NCBI RefSeq assembly: GCF_900114745.1
Contig: NZ_FOUB01000022.1
Coordinates: 1 to 57,286 of the forward strand
Direction of reading: 5' to 3'
DNA length: 57,286 nt
Origin: Nitrosomonas communis
GTDB taxonomy: Bacteria; Pseudomonadota; Gammaproteobacteria; Burkholderiales; Nitrosomonadaceae
The notes under the pieces are model-generated. The model saw only the letters and a list, made by a program, of their open reading frames with translations. It did no database searches and was not told the origin of the DNA. The translations under genes and the position numbers were made by a program. Shown piece after piece: positions 1-8,705 of the stretch. Within the stretch, counting starts at the first letter, position 1. Every line of letters begins with the position of its first letter.

Positions 1-102
1 TTTGTATCCACGGTAGGATTAGATGAAGAGATGGTCAGAGAATATATCCAGCACCAAGAGAAAGAGGATGAGCACTATGATCAGCTCAAGCTTGGTATGT
101 GA
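1..102 (+). CDS. IS200/IS605-type transposase TnpA, C-terminal end (cut by window edge)
   Basis: The frame is open from the first base and ends with TGA at 100-102. The 33 residues include the helical tail ending Y-I-Q-H-Q-E, which resembles the C-terminal helix of Y1 single-strand transposases of the IS200/IS605 group. The three small hairpins that follow fit the subterminal palindromes these elements recognise. The catalytic HUH and Tyr motifs lie outside the window, so completeness cannot be judged. Confidence 0.6.
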   Translation, partial: FVSTVGLDEEMVREYIQHQEKEDEHYDQLKLGM

Positions 103-103
103 T

Positions 104-176
104 GCCACCTTTAGGTGGCTCCAATTCTTGCCCCTTTGAGGGGCTAACAGTAATAAGCCTCCGGCTTTGCCGGAGG
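104..176. repeat. Three consecutive stem-loops at the presumed IS200/IS605 right end
   Basis: Perfect palindromes lie at 104-119 (GCCACCT/AGGTGGC), 130-144 (GCCCC/GGGGC) and 158-176 (CCTCCGGC/GCCGGAGG). They directly follow the TnpA stop codon. IS200/IS605 elements end in hairpins rather than inverted repeats, so at least one is probably the transposase recognition hairpin. The others may act as terminators. Confidence 0.5.
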
Positions 177-310
177 TAATTTAACTCGGCAATTTCTTGT
201 GCGGTAAGCTGATAACGTAACGTCATTTCGAAATTTTAATTTATCCAGAATTATATCCTAATAACTTACTGATGTTACGCAGCCTCACGCTGATAGCGTA
301 TATTCCTGGC

Positions 311-505
311 ATGAAAACAAAATATTTAGATTTATACACGGATTATTTGATCAGTACTACCGGCTATGCGAGGGCGACCGAATTATCGGCCATGTTAGGC
401 GGGGAGATGAGTCATGATCAAGTAACACGGTTTTTGTCAGAACGAAAATACACATATGTTCTAAACGATTCAAATGCGCAGGTTCGGGGAGTAGTCGAAA
501 CTTGA
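311..505 (+). pseudogene. Truncated DDE transposase (N-terminal part only)
   Basis: The frame from ATG 311 gives about 64 residues. The first 45 read like the start of an IS4/IS701-like transposase: a Y-x-D-Y-L motif, then S-H-D-Q-V-T-R-F-L-S. Similarity is lost after about residue 47 and the frame stops at 505, far short of the 300 or more residues expected. The catalytic core is missing. The exact IS family is uncertain. Confidence 0.55.
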
Positions 506-982
506 GCTGGCCTAGAGATCCATGAGATTGATGGCGGAGTCACCACGGGGCCGGCTCGGATGATCCAGGTGAGATTGAGGTCGATGGAGGTATTCATACT
601 GGCCAAGTAGGATAGTAGGCTTGAAAATCTATAGCCTAAGCGGTTAAGAATGATTCAAGATGCATAGGATTCGAACAGACTATCGCCAGTTTGATTTTAT
701 TATTTAACGTGAGTTCGACATAAGAATCATTAACATTATGGTTAGAAAAGCTTGAGGAAATCTGATATTAAGCGAAGGTTTCTTCTCCCGAAAGGTGTAA
801 GCCTCCAACCCGGCTATCAGATTAACAAAGAAGTTAAAGAGGCTATGATGGCGGGAACGCTCGAATTGCGAGATATTCTTCAATTGAACATTGACGGTCT
901 CAATGATCGAGCATTGTAAACCCTTTCATCATAAGGAATTCAGATGTCTTTTGCTGCTTTTCCTATCCCGAACTTTCGTTAT
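506..982. other. Non-coding stretch with a decayed coding fragment
   Basis: No intact gene is seen. The plus-strand frame ending at TAA 917-919 is open back to about 773 and reads like real protein (for example [10 protein letters not shown] and L-R-D-I-L-Q-L-N). It has no convincing start and I do not recognise the family. A motif GTGAGTTCGACATAA at 709-723 recurs with one change at 43548-43562, downstream of lipA, and may be an IS-end scar. Confidence 0.35.
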
Positions 983-1468
983 TTACTCCAGGTGGACAGA
1001 AATAATCTGGAGGCGACTCTTTTCTAATTTTCCTTCAGGATGGACCGGCAGCATTCGAAATAGCACAAAATGCTGCTCTGCTGTTTCACGGGCGGGTAAT
1101 GGAATGGGTAAACGAACCTCTCCCGCTTTACCCTGTCGGGCAGGAGGGTAATGAGTGATCCATCCGATGGTATTCTCGTTCATCCAGTCTTCCTGCTGCT
1201 GCGTCAATATTCTGTAGTCTGTGTTGATTTTTATAGGAGAAAATATGATTTGGATCATGCTGTGTTCTTGCTCGGGGGCAGCAAGTACTTTATAGCGCAC
1301 GACCAAGATAGTAGGTGGTTTTTTGCCTTCCATTACCTCCTTCAGAGGCATCTGCACGATGCGGTCCTTATCTACGACCGCATCCGCATAACATCCTTGG
1401 CATAAGAACACCAGCAGTACTGCGACCAGATTCCCTATGGCAACACGTCTTGATGATTCCATGTTCAC
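983..1468 (-). CDS. Small secreted protein downstream of tyrosinase
   Basis: The product is 161 residues with an N-terminal signal: charged start, hydrophobic core A-V-L-L-V-F-L-C, and possible cleavage after G-C-Y-A. It therefore probably acts in the periplasm or outside the cell, or as a lipoprotein through Cys26. The mature part has no domain I recognise. It lies on the same strand as the tyrosinase, 94 bp downstream of its stop, so the two may be co-transcribed. An accessory role for the copper enzyme is only a guess from position. Confidence 0.6.
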   Translation of the reverse strand: MNMESSRRVAIGNLVAVLLVFLCQGCYADAVVDKDRIVQMPLKEVMEGKKPPTILVVRYKVLAAPEQEHSMIQIIFSPIKINTDYRILTQQQEDWMNENTIGWITHYPPARQGKAGEVRLPIPLPARETAEQHFVLFRMLPVHPEGKLEKSRLQIISVHLE

Positions 1469-1562
1469 CCTATTCTATAGCAGGAGGTAAGTGCCCAGTT
1501 TAAAGTTCCGTTATAACCGGCAGTACGCTCGAGATGATAAGAGGTTATTGCTCCATTCAGCA

Positions 1563-3041
1563 TCAATCAAGCCGTAGAATTTCTAAATCTGTAACAGTAA
1601 AGGAGGCAGTATTCTTACTTTCAGCTGCCGCATTGATCGGCATCAGTTGCACCTTGATATCATCATTCAGCCTGCCTGCTCCAGCCTGTGCCGTCAACGG
1701 CGCAGTAATGTCTACCATCACTCTGCTGCCATGCTCTATGCTTGTCATCTTTGCAGAGCCAAAAAAACCGAAACTACCGGCATAGTGGGGATCGGTTGAA
1801 GGCGTTTCTGGAGTCAGATAAGGGCAATTAACAAAAACATTCACTACCAGACCGTTATTCCCGCCTTGCGGCCAACCGACATTTTTTAGGACAGCTATAA
1901 TGCGCGCACCTTCTGTAGCCAGGAGCTTCTTGCCGGCAAGGGTAGTGCGAAACACGCGGCTGCTCTGGAGATTTCTGAGTAAGTTCGTGGTTTTAGCCGA
2001 AAGACTGGTTTCTTCGCCAACACTTGCGGTGATACTTGCTTTTTTCGTCCCTAAAGACACAGGTTTCGCGCTTTTTAGCTGTTCCGCTAGCGTCGCTTGA
2101 AAGGCACTGGAAATTTCGACGTTCTTCAACATCGCTTCAAAACGCTCTTTGCCAATCAAATCGTCATAGGTATAACCCAGTTTAGTAAAGTCACGCACTT
2201 GCCGGGAGGTGAAGGTTATGGGATTACCGTTCTTGTCTACAAACATATCGCTGTAGGTTTCGTCGTTGTCCTGAGTAGTGTTACCCGCAGATTGCCATTC
2301 TGCCCACATGTAGTCCACCATGCTGTGGTGCATCCAGAATACCGGGTCTAGTGGAGATAAGCCATCGCCAATGTGCCCGGGTAACCCTCTTGCCGGGAAA
2401 CCAGCGATTACATGTCCATTGTTGTGTGGTTGTCTTTCCAGCATGTTGGAAAAGTTGAGAAACGAAGATTGACGCAAAATGTTCTGCAAGTTTCTTTCCG
2501 TAAAACTACCACTACGTACTGGATCACTTTGCAGTCCTGTGCCCTTTTGCAGAGCCCTTATTGGAAGGCTGTCGATTTGCCCCCAGTTAATCCCATTATA
2601 TTCCCCTGGATCATTCCAGTGTGTAACGTTGAGAAGAGGGTTGTCGTAAAAGGGGTTGGGAATAATCCCATTATTTTGGCTCCAATCCCAGTAATGCAAG
2701 GCAAAATTACTGTCACCAATCAGCTCTCCGCAAATTTCCTCAAACATCGCGATATATGGTCGGTGCCACGATACGAAGTTAAGTGTACCATGCTGGCAAT
2801 AATTTGCATGAATGGTTGCCTGACCCCACCAGCTACGCAGGTCAGTATCAGGCAATGCGTGCATTGCCTTTACCGCTTCACCATATTTTTCAAAGAATGG
2901 ATCATTGTCTGCAAGGGTCATTAAGTTTTTACGCACCCGCAAGTTGGTTGGTTGACCCCACAAAGTATTGCTCATTCCAAGCGCCGCTGGAATAGCCAGG
3001 CAGGCTGCAGAAGTTTTAAGGAAGTTGCGTCTCGATACCAT
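1563..3041 (-). CDS. Tat-exported tyrosinase / polyphenol oxidase
   Basis: The 492-residue product is a type 3 binuclear copper protein that oxidises phenols or diphenols to quinones with O2. A twin-arginine signal (R4-R5-N-F-L-K plus a hydrophobic stretch to about residue 28) sends it folded to the periplasm. The CuA site is visible as H78, H84 and H93, with W-H-R-P-Y after the third ligand; Cys82 lies where some tyrosinases carry the Cys-His thioether. The CuB site is H206-N-N-G-H210 and D-P-V-F-W-M-H238-H239. The C-terminal part after about residue 330 resembles the beta-rich lid domain of polyphenol oxidases. Natural substrate is unknown. The gene is flanked by IS relics. Confidence 0.9.
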   Translation of the reverse strand: MVSRRNFLKTSAACLAIPAALGMSNTLWGQPTNLRVRKNLMTLADNDPFFEKYGEAVKAMHALPDTDLRSWWGQATIHANYCQHGTLNFVSWHRPYIAMFEEICGELIGDSNFALHYWDWSQNNGIIPNPFYDNPLLNVTHWNDPGEYNGINWGQIDSLPIRALQKGTGLQSDPVRSGSFTERNLQNILRQSSFLNFSNMLERQPHNNGHVIAGFPARGLPGHIGDGLSPLDPVFWMHHSMVDYMWAEWQSAGNTTQDNDETYSDMFVDKNGNPITFTSRQVRDFTKLGYTYDDLIGKERFEAMLKNVEISSAFQATLAEQLKSAKPVSLGTKKASITASVGEETSLSAKTTNLLRNLQSSRVFRTTLAGKKLLATEGARIIAVLKNVGWPQGGNNGLVVNVFVNCPYLTPETPSTDPHYAGSFGFFGSAKMTSIEHGSRVMVDITAPLTAQAGAGRLNDDIKVQLMPINAAAESKNTASFTVTDLEILRLD

Positions 3042-3190
3042 TTATTGCTCCCCTTTATTGGTAATATAATCTCTGAAGAGTGCTATTCGAAAGAACTAAT
3101 AAGTCATCCAATTTACTGCCTGGTCAGCGCAGCCAATCTTATTTAATTACAGATGCTTTTCCATCGCTGCAATATAGGTAATGCGATTAG

Positions 3191-3393
3191 TCAAATAAAA
3201 TTAGATACTTTGTTAAGCTCCTTCTCAAATTCTATTGGTGACCTATCCCCTATAGTGGTATGAACGTGATGGACATTGTAGTAAAAATATATGCTTGTAT
3301 ATTAGTTTTGGCAGAATCTCTGGTTTGATATGCAACGCTTGTTTGTTCGTCATTGTCTCGTTTCAGGCTGCCAAAGTAACGTTCTGTAATTAC
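3191..3393 (-). pseudogene. IS3-family transposase OrfB, C-terminal relic with frameshift
   Basis: Read on the minus strand from 3393, the frame gives T-E-R-Y-F-G-S-L-K-R, then Q-A-Y-I-F. The match then moves to another frame with Y-N-V-H-H-V-H and I-G-D-R-S-P-I-E-F-E, and stops at 3191-3193. This is the typical IS3 OrfB ending (YI-x-YN ... sP-x-xFE) broken by a one-base shift. Only the last 65 or so residues remain. Confidence 0.75.
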
Positions 3394-3431
3394 CTGAACA
3401 AAATTAAAACTACCTTGACTAAGTTGGCTGC

Positions 3432-3972
3432 GAGTGCTACTCGCGAGCTGCTGTAAAATGGGTCAGTAAAGGCAAAGCAGGTGTGGCTGTTGAGCTGGGC
3501 GTCAAAGTGTGCATCTTGGGAGACCAGCATCAATTCATCTTGCACCATCATGTAATGGAAAGAAAAACTTATGATCAAATTGCAGTAACTATGGTCACGG
3601 AAGCTAAAAAATGCTTTCCCATACTCAATGCCTGCAGCTTCGATAAAGATTTTTATTCACCTTCCAACCAGGCTGAATTAGCCCAACATCTCGACCAGGT
3701 CACGCTCCCCAAAAAAGGCAAACTATCCAAAGAGCGCAAAGCGGTAGAACAAACGGAAGAATTGGTTAAAGTCCGTCGTGCGCACTCAGCAGTAGAGTCG
3801 GCAATCCATGCGCTGGAGGTGCGTGCACGGACTGGACAAATGCCCAAATCATGGCATGGTTGATTTTAAACGTTACGTTGCACTGGCTATTGTCACCAGA
3901 AACATCCGCCGCATAGGTGATACGCTATGGCAGCAGGATGTGGAGCGTGTGCGGCAAAGCTATAAAACGTAA
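3432..3972 (+). pseudogene. ISNCY-like transposase, C-terminal relic with frameshift
   Basis: The frame is open from about 3432 through F-I-L-H-H-H-V-M and C-S-F-D-K-D-F-Y-S-P, which are features of the C-terminal half of ISNCY-group transposases. Near 3830 the match shifts frame and continues as M-V-D-F-K-R-Y-V-A-L-A-I-V-T-R-N to the TAA at 3970-3972. There is no N-terminal half and no start codon, so it is non-functional. Confidence 0.7.
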
Positions 3973-4213
3973 TTTAAAGTACCCACAAGCAGCTTAAGCT
4001 CTCCAGCTAACGCAAAAAACCGCCTGATTGTGAGCAATCGGTGGTGAGTGCCGGCTAGAAATCGTATTTTTTTATGCCATACCACACAAAAGATACAATC
4101 AGGGGCTTTTTTGAATGCATGGTTTCAATGTATTTTTTAAAAAGGGGCTTAAAAATTAGGCAGTTTAAAGGTAAAAAAATGGGGTTTTTCAGACTAGCAC
4201 TAATTAAGCAATA

Positions 4214-4642
4214 TGGCACACACTTGAGGATCGAATGAAAATAAAAGAAATTCACATAGTCCCATTAGCAAGACAAGTAATTGAGATAGTGCGTGAAATA
4301 CAGTCATTGACAGAGGAGGGTAGAGTCTATTTTCAAGTATCCGGTCAAGTGCTTGCCCAATGAGCGAGAACACTATTAACATAGATTTGTGAAGGTTTAG
4401 TTATAGCAGGGAAGAAATGACCAAGTGCGGATTCAGAGGTAGGGCATCAACCCTGCTGCATGAGTGCGGGTGGCCGCATGATGTGATTGAACGTCAGCTT
4501 GCTCACGTTGAACGTGAACGTAGTATCTGCGTTTATAATTATGCTCAGCTCTCGCCAGAGTAAAAAAATAATGCAAGCTTGGGCGGATTATCTAGATAAT
4601 CTGATAAAGGAAAAATGCTTCCTCCTCTATCCACAGCTTGTG
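4214..4642 (+). pseudogene. Decayed tyrosine recombinase (P4-type integrase), catalytic-domain relic
   Basis: Three frames together spell an integrase catalytic domain. First, W-H-T-L-E-D-R-M-K and I-H-I-V-P-L-A-R-Q (4214-4362). Then P-M-S-E-N-T-I-N in a shifted frame. Then F-R-G-R-A-S-T-L-L, E-R-Q-L-A-H-V-E-R and Y-N-Y-A (4417-4563), ending in a further frame with M-Q-A-W-A-D-Y-L-D. L-A-H-V-E-R is the conserved region before the nucleophile Tyr, and the box II Arg region (usually FRHTAST) has become FRGRAST. This marks a former integrated element whose body is gone. Confidence 0.75.
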
Positions 4643-4805
4643 TAATATCCTGTGTCAATGCCTGATGTGTATGAACTTATAGCATTGTCTACACATCCAA
4701 TAGTTTATGTGAGCATTTAATTTATAAACCGAACGTCCTTTAATTTACTTTAAAAGTATCCAGGGACGTTTTTTTGTTCCATCAATCCTCTAGGAGAGCA
4801 TTGCT

Positions 4806-5120
4806 ATGACACAGCTTAATAACCGTTTCTCCACTTTCTTTTTAATTGTTCTAATGACTTTTTTCTTAGGCTGCGCCTCAACCCCCAAGCAAGAGGGAAC
4901 TGGAGAATATTTCGATGATTCTGTCATTACCACGAAGGTCAAAACGGCAATTTTCCAGGAGCCTACACTAAAATCCTCTGAAATCAGCGTCGAAACTTTT
5001 AAGGGTATCGTTCAACTGAGCGGCTTCGTCAGTTCCAAAGCCGATATTGACAAAGCGACCGAAGTTGCGCGTAGTGTCGAAGGCGTAAAATCTGTTAAGA
5101 ATGCCCTACAAGTTAAGTGA
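4806..5120 (+). CDS. BON-domain lipoprotein (OsmY-like)
   Basis: The product is 104 residues. It begins with a lipoprotein signal whose lipobox F-L-G-C places the acylated cysteine at about residue 23. The rest (about 35-104) is one BON domain, recognisable from I-T-T-K-V-K-T-A, G-I-V-Q-L-S-G-F-V-S and V-E-G-V-K-S-V-K-N. BON domains occur in OsmY-like envelope proteins linked to osmotic and membrane stress. A clear ribosome site (CTAGGAG) precedes the ATG. It is a single gene with relics on both sides. Confidence 0.88.
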   Translation: MTQLNNRFSTFFLIVLMTFFLGCASTPKQEGTGEYFDDSVITTKVKTAIFQEPTLKSSEISVETFKGIVQLSGFVSSKADIDKATEVARSVEGVKSVKNALQVK

Positions 5121-5198
5121 CAATAGATCACTATATTGATTAATCGTAAGCTATTTATTCCGGCTCTAGACTAGCAGAAATGACCTGTTAGTCTAGTA

Positions 5199-5300
5199 AT
5201 TCCATTTCTAAATCAAAACTGACTTTGTCGGCTTCACCTTGCCGTATTATTGATACTGTCTGCGGCTCGGCTTCGCGTCATTTTGATTTTTAAATGGAAT
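5199..5300. repeat. MITE-like inverted-repeat element, family A, copy 1
   Basis: This 102-bp element starts ATTCCATTTCTAAATCAAAA and ends with a near-perfect reverse complement of that end (TTTTGATTTTTAAATGGAAT). The interior has GTCGGCTTCACCTTGCCG and CTGCGGCTCGGCTTCGCG. Related copies lie at 7282-7384 and 17419-17533, with a right half at 24200-24259. It is too short to encode a transposase. Confidence 0.8.
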
Positions 5301-5479
5301 AAGATGTTAAGAAACAGTAAATTAAGAAACTTACATCAAAAAATAATTTAATACTTTTGCATTGATATTCCTGTCAGCAGAGCTGTTCTGTTACCAGGAA
5401 AAAATCGTAACGCAATAAACTGCTGGTATGGGTTATTCAGACAAATAATACCGAAAAAGTACTGGATTGTAAGTGATTG

Positions 5480-5800
5480 ACGTTACAGGCTGTGATATTG
5501 GGTAAGCTATCACGTGCGGTTAATGGCAATGAACAGATACAGCCTGTCTTCCTCCGTTTAAACTTCCGCGATATCGGCATGAAAGTAGCCGATGGGATAA
5601 CCTTTAAACTTATTTTTCATGGTTTTATCACCTTCAATCTCCGGCAAGCGGGATATACCGTGGCGTTGCAGGTTTGACCGAATCAGGCCGGGAAGGTCGG
5701 CTGCAAAAACATACAGGAAATCATCCAAAGACAGAAGCATATATGACGGAAGGCAACAACGTCGGCTTCCTCTTTGCGCGTTTTAGTAGACAGATTCTGC
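5480..5800 (-). pseudogene. IS481-family transposase relic
   Basis: On the minus strand the frame shows V-V-A-F-R-H, then S-L-D-D-F-L-Y, L-Q-R-H-G-I-S-R-L-P-E-I-E-G-D-K and Y-P-I-G-Y-F-H-A-D-I-A-E-V. It continues past an in-frame stop as D-R-L-Y-L-F-I-A-I-N-R-T. This is the region around the first catalytic Asp of IS481 transposases. Several stops and shifts break it. The rest of 5301-6147 shows nothing else I can name. Confidence 0.7.
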
Positions 5801-6147
5801 CACTAAAGTATACATTCATTCGAAGAATAGGGTAGTAGGAGAATAGGGCAATAGCCTTAATTAATATAAACTGAAGTCAGAACCTAGTTGCTGCTGGATA
5901 TCTGATTGGTAAATCAATCAAAATATTATGAATATCTTTTCATGATTTTATTTGTAATTTTTACTGGAAGTAGTTTGTTTTCAACTTTTCCAGATCGATT
6001 ATTTTATTTATCATTTCTCCTTTTATGAGACTCGAGTACGTCATTTTACCCGCGCGAATGGCCATCCATAAATACTTTAAATTAGCAATAGCAGATGCTA
6101 ATCCGATAAATCTCTATTCTTATTGAACAGCTTAGATCCATATTCTA

Positions 6148-7254
6148 ATGGGTAAAATAGCTAATCTCAGTAATTCTAAGCCAGATAATATAGCGCTAAA
6201 ACCCAGGCGTAAGCGTAGCCAGATAGCGCACACTAACAAAGGCAGGGTCAGGAAATGGCTAAGAAAATACCCTTTCAGTGAATTCAAGCGAAAATTGCTG
6301 TTGCTAAGTATAGAAATCCTTAGTTTGTGTGTTACAGTAGTTTTGACCATCATGGTGCTGTTAGGTTATTCCGCGAACCGGTTCTCGGGCACCAGTTTTT
6401 TCGGCAGCTTGCTGCCGTTTTCTATCGGCGTAGTAGTATTGATAGTGGCCACTTCTATTTTTTCCATCGGCTGGTGGAGACTGAGAAAAAGGCTACAGGT
6501 TCATTCTAAATTATTGCCCCCGATTTTATCTCTTTCATTTGCCTTGGTGATTACGTGGTCTATTATTCATGGCCAGCTTACCTTGGCTTATGGCGATTTC
6601 CGTACTTTAATTGGAGGCAAGGAAGAAGCAGGTCGAATGGCAATCGCGCATCAAGTATATGCAGCTTATCGCAGGCAAAATGTAACACAGCTGCAAAAAA
6701 TGATTAATCGAGCCGAGGAATATCGCCAAGCCATCAAAGACGCAGCTAATGCTTTCGATATCGATAGCAATTTGCTACTGGGTATCGCAGCAACAGAGTC
6801 ATCTTTCATACCGAGAGATAGTAATGACGGTGGACGTGGTTTATTTCAAATCAACCAAGTTCCGAGAACAGCTGTCGCTCAAGCGCATAAACATCTAAAT
6901 GTTGAAAGAATTTCTCTGGAAAATCCGCGGCACAACGCCTTTATTGCTGCAGCTACATTCAAACACTATTTGACAGAAATGAAAGGCGATCTTTTTCTGG
7001 CTCTATTAGCCTACAATATCGGTCCTGTTAATGGTGGTTTACGTTTTATCATGCAGCAATACGGTGCTTCTGATTTCACAACCATTCAACCATATTTACA
7101 AACATTGCCGCGTGATTATCCGATACGAGTATTATCCTACTCCTTAGCATTTCGTCTTTGGCAAGCGGAAGGTAAATTACTCTCTTACGAAGAGGGAAAT
7201 AATGCTACTTATATACAACGCGTCGGTATACCAGGATTGCATACCGGTTTGTAG
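6148..7254 (+). CDS. Membrane-anchored lytic transglycosylase (SLT fold)
   Basis: The product is 368 residues. Three hydrophobic segments at about 50-75, 88-112 and 122-150 anchor the protein. The C-terminal half (about 195-345) is a goose-lysozyme-like SLT domain with the catalytic Glu in A-T-E-S-S-F, then G-R-G-L-F-Q-I-N and A-L-L-A-Y-N-I-G-P. It should cleave glycan strands of peptidoglycan to anhydro-muropeptides. Most SLT enzymes have a signal peptide or lipobox, so three membrane segments are unusual. No strong ribosome site precedes ATG 6148, so a later start is possible. A family-A repeat lies just downstream. Confidence 0.8.
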   Translation: MGKIANLSNSKPDNIALKPRRKRSQIAHTNKGRVRKWLRKYPFSEFKRKLLLLSIEILSLCVTVVLTIMVLLGYSANRFSGTSFFGSLLPFSIGVVVLIVATSIFSIGWWRLRKRLQVHSKLLPPILSLSFALVITWSIIHGQLTLAYGDFRTLIGGKEEAGRMAIAHQVYAAYRRQNVTQLQKMINRAEEYRQAIKDAANAFDIDSNLLLGIAATESSFIPRDSNDGGRGLFQINQVPRTAVAQAHKHLNVERISLENPRHNAFIAAATFKHYLTEMKGDLFLALLAYNIGPVNGGLRFIMQQYGASDFTTIQPYLQTLPRDYPIRVLSYSLAFRLWQAEGKLLSYEEGNNATYIQRVGIPGLHTGL

Positions 7255-7281
7255 TTATTCAACATAAGGAATTACTATTTT

Positions 7282-7384
7282 ATTCCATCTCTAAATCAAA
7301 ACTGATTTTGTCGGCTTCAACTTGCCATATTATTTATACTGTCTGCGGCTCGCCTTCGCGTCATTTTTGATTTGGAAATGGAAT
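7282..7384. repeat. MITE-like element, family A, copy 2
   Basis: This 103-bp copy runs from ATTCCATCTCTAAATCAAAA to TTTTGATTTGGAAATGGAAT, with the same interior blocks as copy 1. It starts 28 bp after the stop of the lytic transglycosylase gene, in the gap between convergent genes, so it may also act as a bidirectional terminator-like structure. Confidence 0.8.
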
Positions 7385-7471
7385 TAGTTTGTCCCGCTGT
7401 TGTAGGGGAGAGGCACGAAATCCATATACCTATCTTTTATCAGTGTTTTCTGATGATACGCAAGCACTCGT

Positions 7472-8527
7472 TCATCGAGAAATTTTCCAGCAATAATGAA
7501 TTTTGGTATCACGAGCGAAATCCAAGGGGATCATCTCTGAGCTGATATCTTCAATGATCAAACCTATCAGCGCTTCTCTATCCATTTTGAAACGACGGAA
7601 GTTGGTTGAGAAATACAACACTCCACCTGGTGCCAACAACGCGGCAGCGTTGCGGATCAATTGTACATGATCACTTTGGATATCGAAGGCTTTGCCCATT
7701 TTCTTGGAATTGGAGAAAGTTGGGGGGTCAAGAAAAATCAGATCAAAGTGCTGCTTTTGTTTTGAATCAGCCTGCTTAGCCAACCATTCAAGACAATCGG
7801 CACGCACCAGCTTGTGATCGCCACGGATACCGTTGAGGTCGAAATTTTGTTTGGCCCAGTTCAGATAAGTTTTGGACATATCGACCGTGACACTCGCCGC
7901 CGCTCTACCGATCGCAGCATGTACCGTAACGCTACCGGTGTAGGCAAATAAATTTAAGAAACGCTTGCCGTTGGCTTGTTGTTGAATCAGCATACGCATT
8001 GGCCGGTGATCGAGAAACAAGCCGGTGTCCAGATAGTCCTCAAAATTTACCCAGAATTTGCAGCCGCTTTCTTCAACGATATAAAAGCGGCTGGAATTGC
8101 CGTGTTTTTGGTACTGATCGGTGCCTTTCTGTTTGCGGCGAACCTTTAAAAAAACTTGCTCAGTGGAAATTTCTAACACCTTGGTTATTTCTGCCATCGC
8201 TCCTGCTAGCCGCTGGTGGGCCTTGATAGGATCAATAGTTTTCGGTGGCTCGTATTCCTGAACATTGACCCAGGTTTGCTCACCTTGATAAAGGTCTATT
8301 GCTATAGAGTATTCCGGCAAGTCAGCATCGTATAATCGATAGCAATACACCTGATTCTGTTTGGCCCATTTCGCTAGTTTTTTCAGATTCTTACGTAAAC
8401 GATTGGCAAACATTTCCGCCTGACTGTCGGACTGACTGATTTGGACAGATCGGTCGGCTTGCTTGACGTGCTCTTGTTGGGGCTTGACTTGAGTTTCAAA
8501 AAAAGCTTTTTTCGAATAATGATCCAT
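7472..8527 (-). CDS. Class I SAM methyltransferase, RlmK-like (rRNA guanine methyltransferase)
   Basis: From ATG 8527 the product is 351 residues and resembles the C-terminal RlmK half of the fused RlmKL protein, which makes m7G2069 in 23S rRNA. Visible features are an N-terminal substrate-recognition part with W-V-N-V-Q-E-Y, the SAM motif F-L-N-L-F-A-Y-T-G-S-V-T-V, an acidic motif V-T-V-D-M-S and the catalytic-loop motif D-P-P-T-F-S-N-S-K. It stands alone rather than fused to RlmL. An upstream in-frame start (8575) exists, but M-D-H-Y at 8527 is the likelier start. Confidence 0.8.
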   Translation of the reverse strand: MDHYSKKAFFETQVKPQQEHVKQADRSVQISQSDSQAEMFANRLRKNLKKLAKWAKQNQVYCYRLYDADLPEYSIAIDLYQGEQTWVNVQEYEPPKTIDPIKAHQRLAGAMAEITKVLEISTEQVFLKVRRKQKGTDQYQKHGNSSRFYIVEESGCKFWVNFEDYLDTGLFLDHRPMRMLIQQQANGKRFLNLFAYTGSVTVHAAIGRAAASVTVDMSKTYLNWAKQNFDLNGIRGDHKLVRADCLEWLAKQADSKQKQHFDLIFLDPPTFSNSKKMGKAFDIQSDHVQLIRNAAALLAPGGVLYFSTNFRRFKMDREALIGLIIEDISSEMIPLDFARDTKIHYCWKISR

Positions 8528-8573
8528 TATATGTACTATCTTACAAAAGTAGGTATAGCACCACGGTAATACC

Positions 8574-8705
8574 ATGCAAGAAATTCTTGAGTTGCGATAC
8601 TATTTAGTCCAGGGTGTGGTGCTGGAACCGGTTAGCATTAATCGTAACCCCATGAAAAAGAACCAATTTGAGTATGAGTATGTTTTCTATAAAGAATATA
8701 GTTAA
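8574..8705 (+). CDS. Possible 43-residue hypothetical protein
   Basis: A short frame (M-Q-E-I-L-E-L-R-Y-Y ... E-Y-E-Y-V-F-Y-K) diverges from the methyltransferase gene and has a plausible amino-acid make-up rich in Tyr and Glu. No domain is recognised and no clear ribosome site is seen. It may be a gene remnant. Confidence 0.25.
   Translation: MQEILELRYYLVQGVVLEPVSINRNPMKKNQFEYEYVFYKEYS

Noticed and set aside
660..690. tRNA-like motif GGATTCGAAC at 667-676
   Set aside because: Only the T-loop-like piece is present; no acceptor stem or anticodon arm can be folded on either strand, so no tRNA or tRNA-fragment att site is called.
4055..4382. Overlapping minus-strand frames of 60-66 residues
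   Set aside because: They oppose the plus-strand integrase relic and have no coding character.
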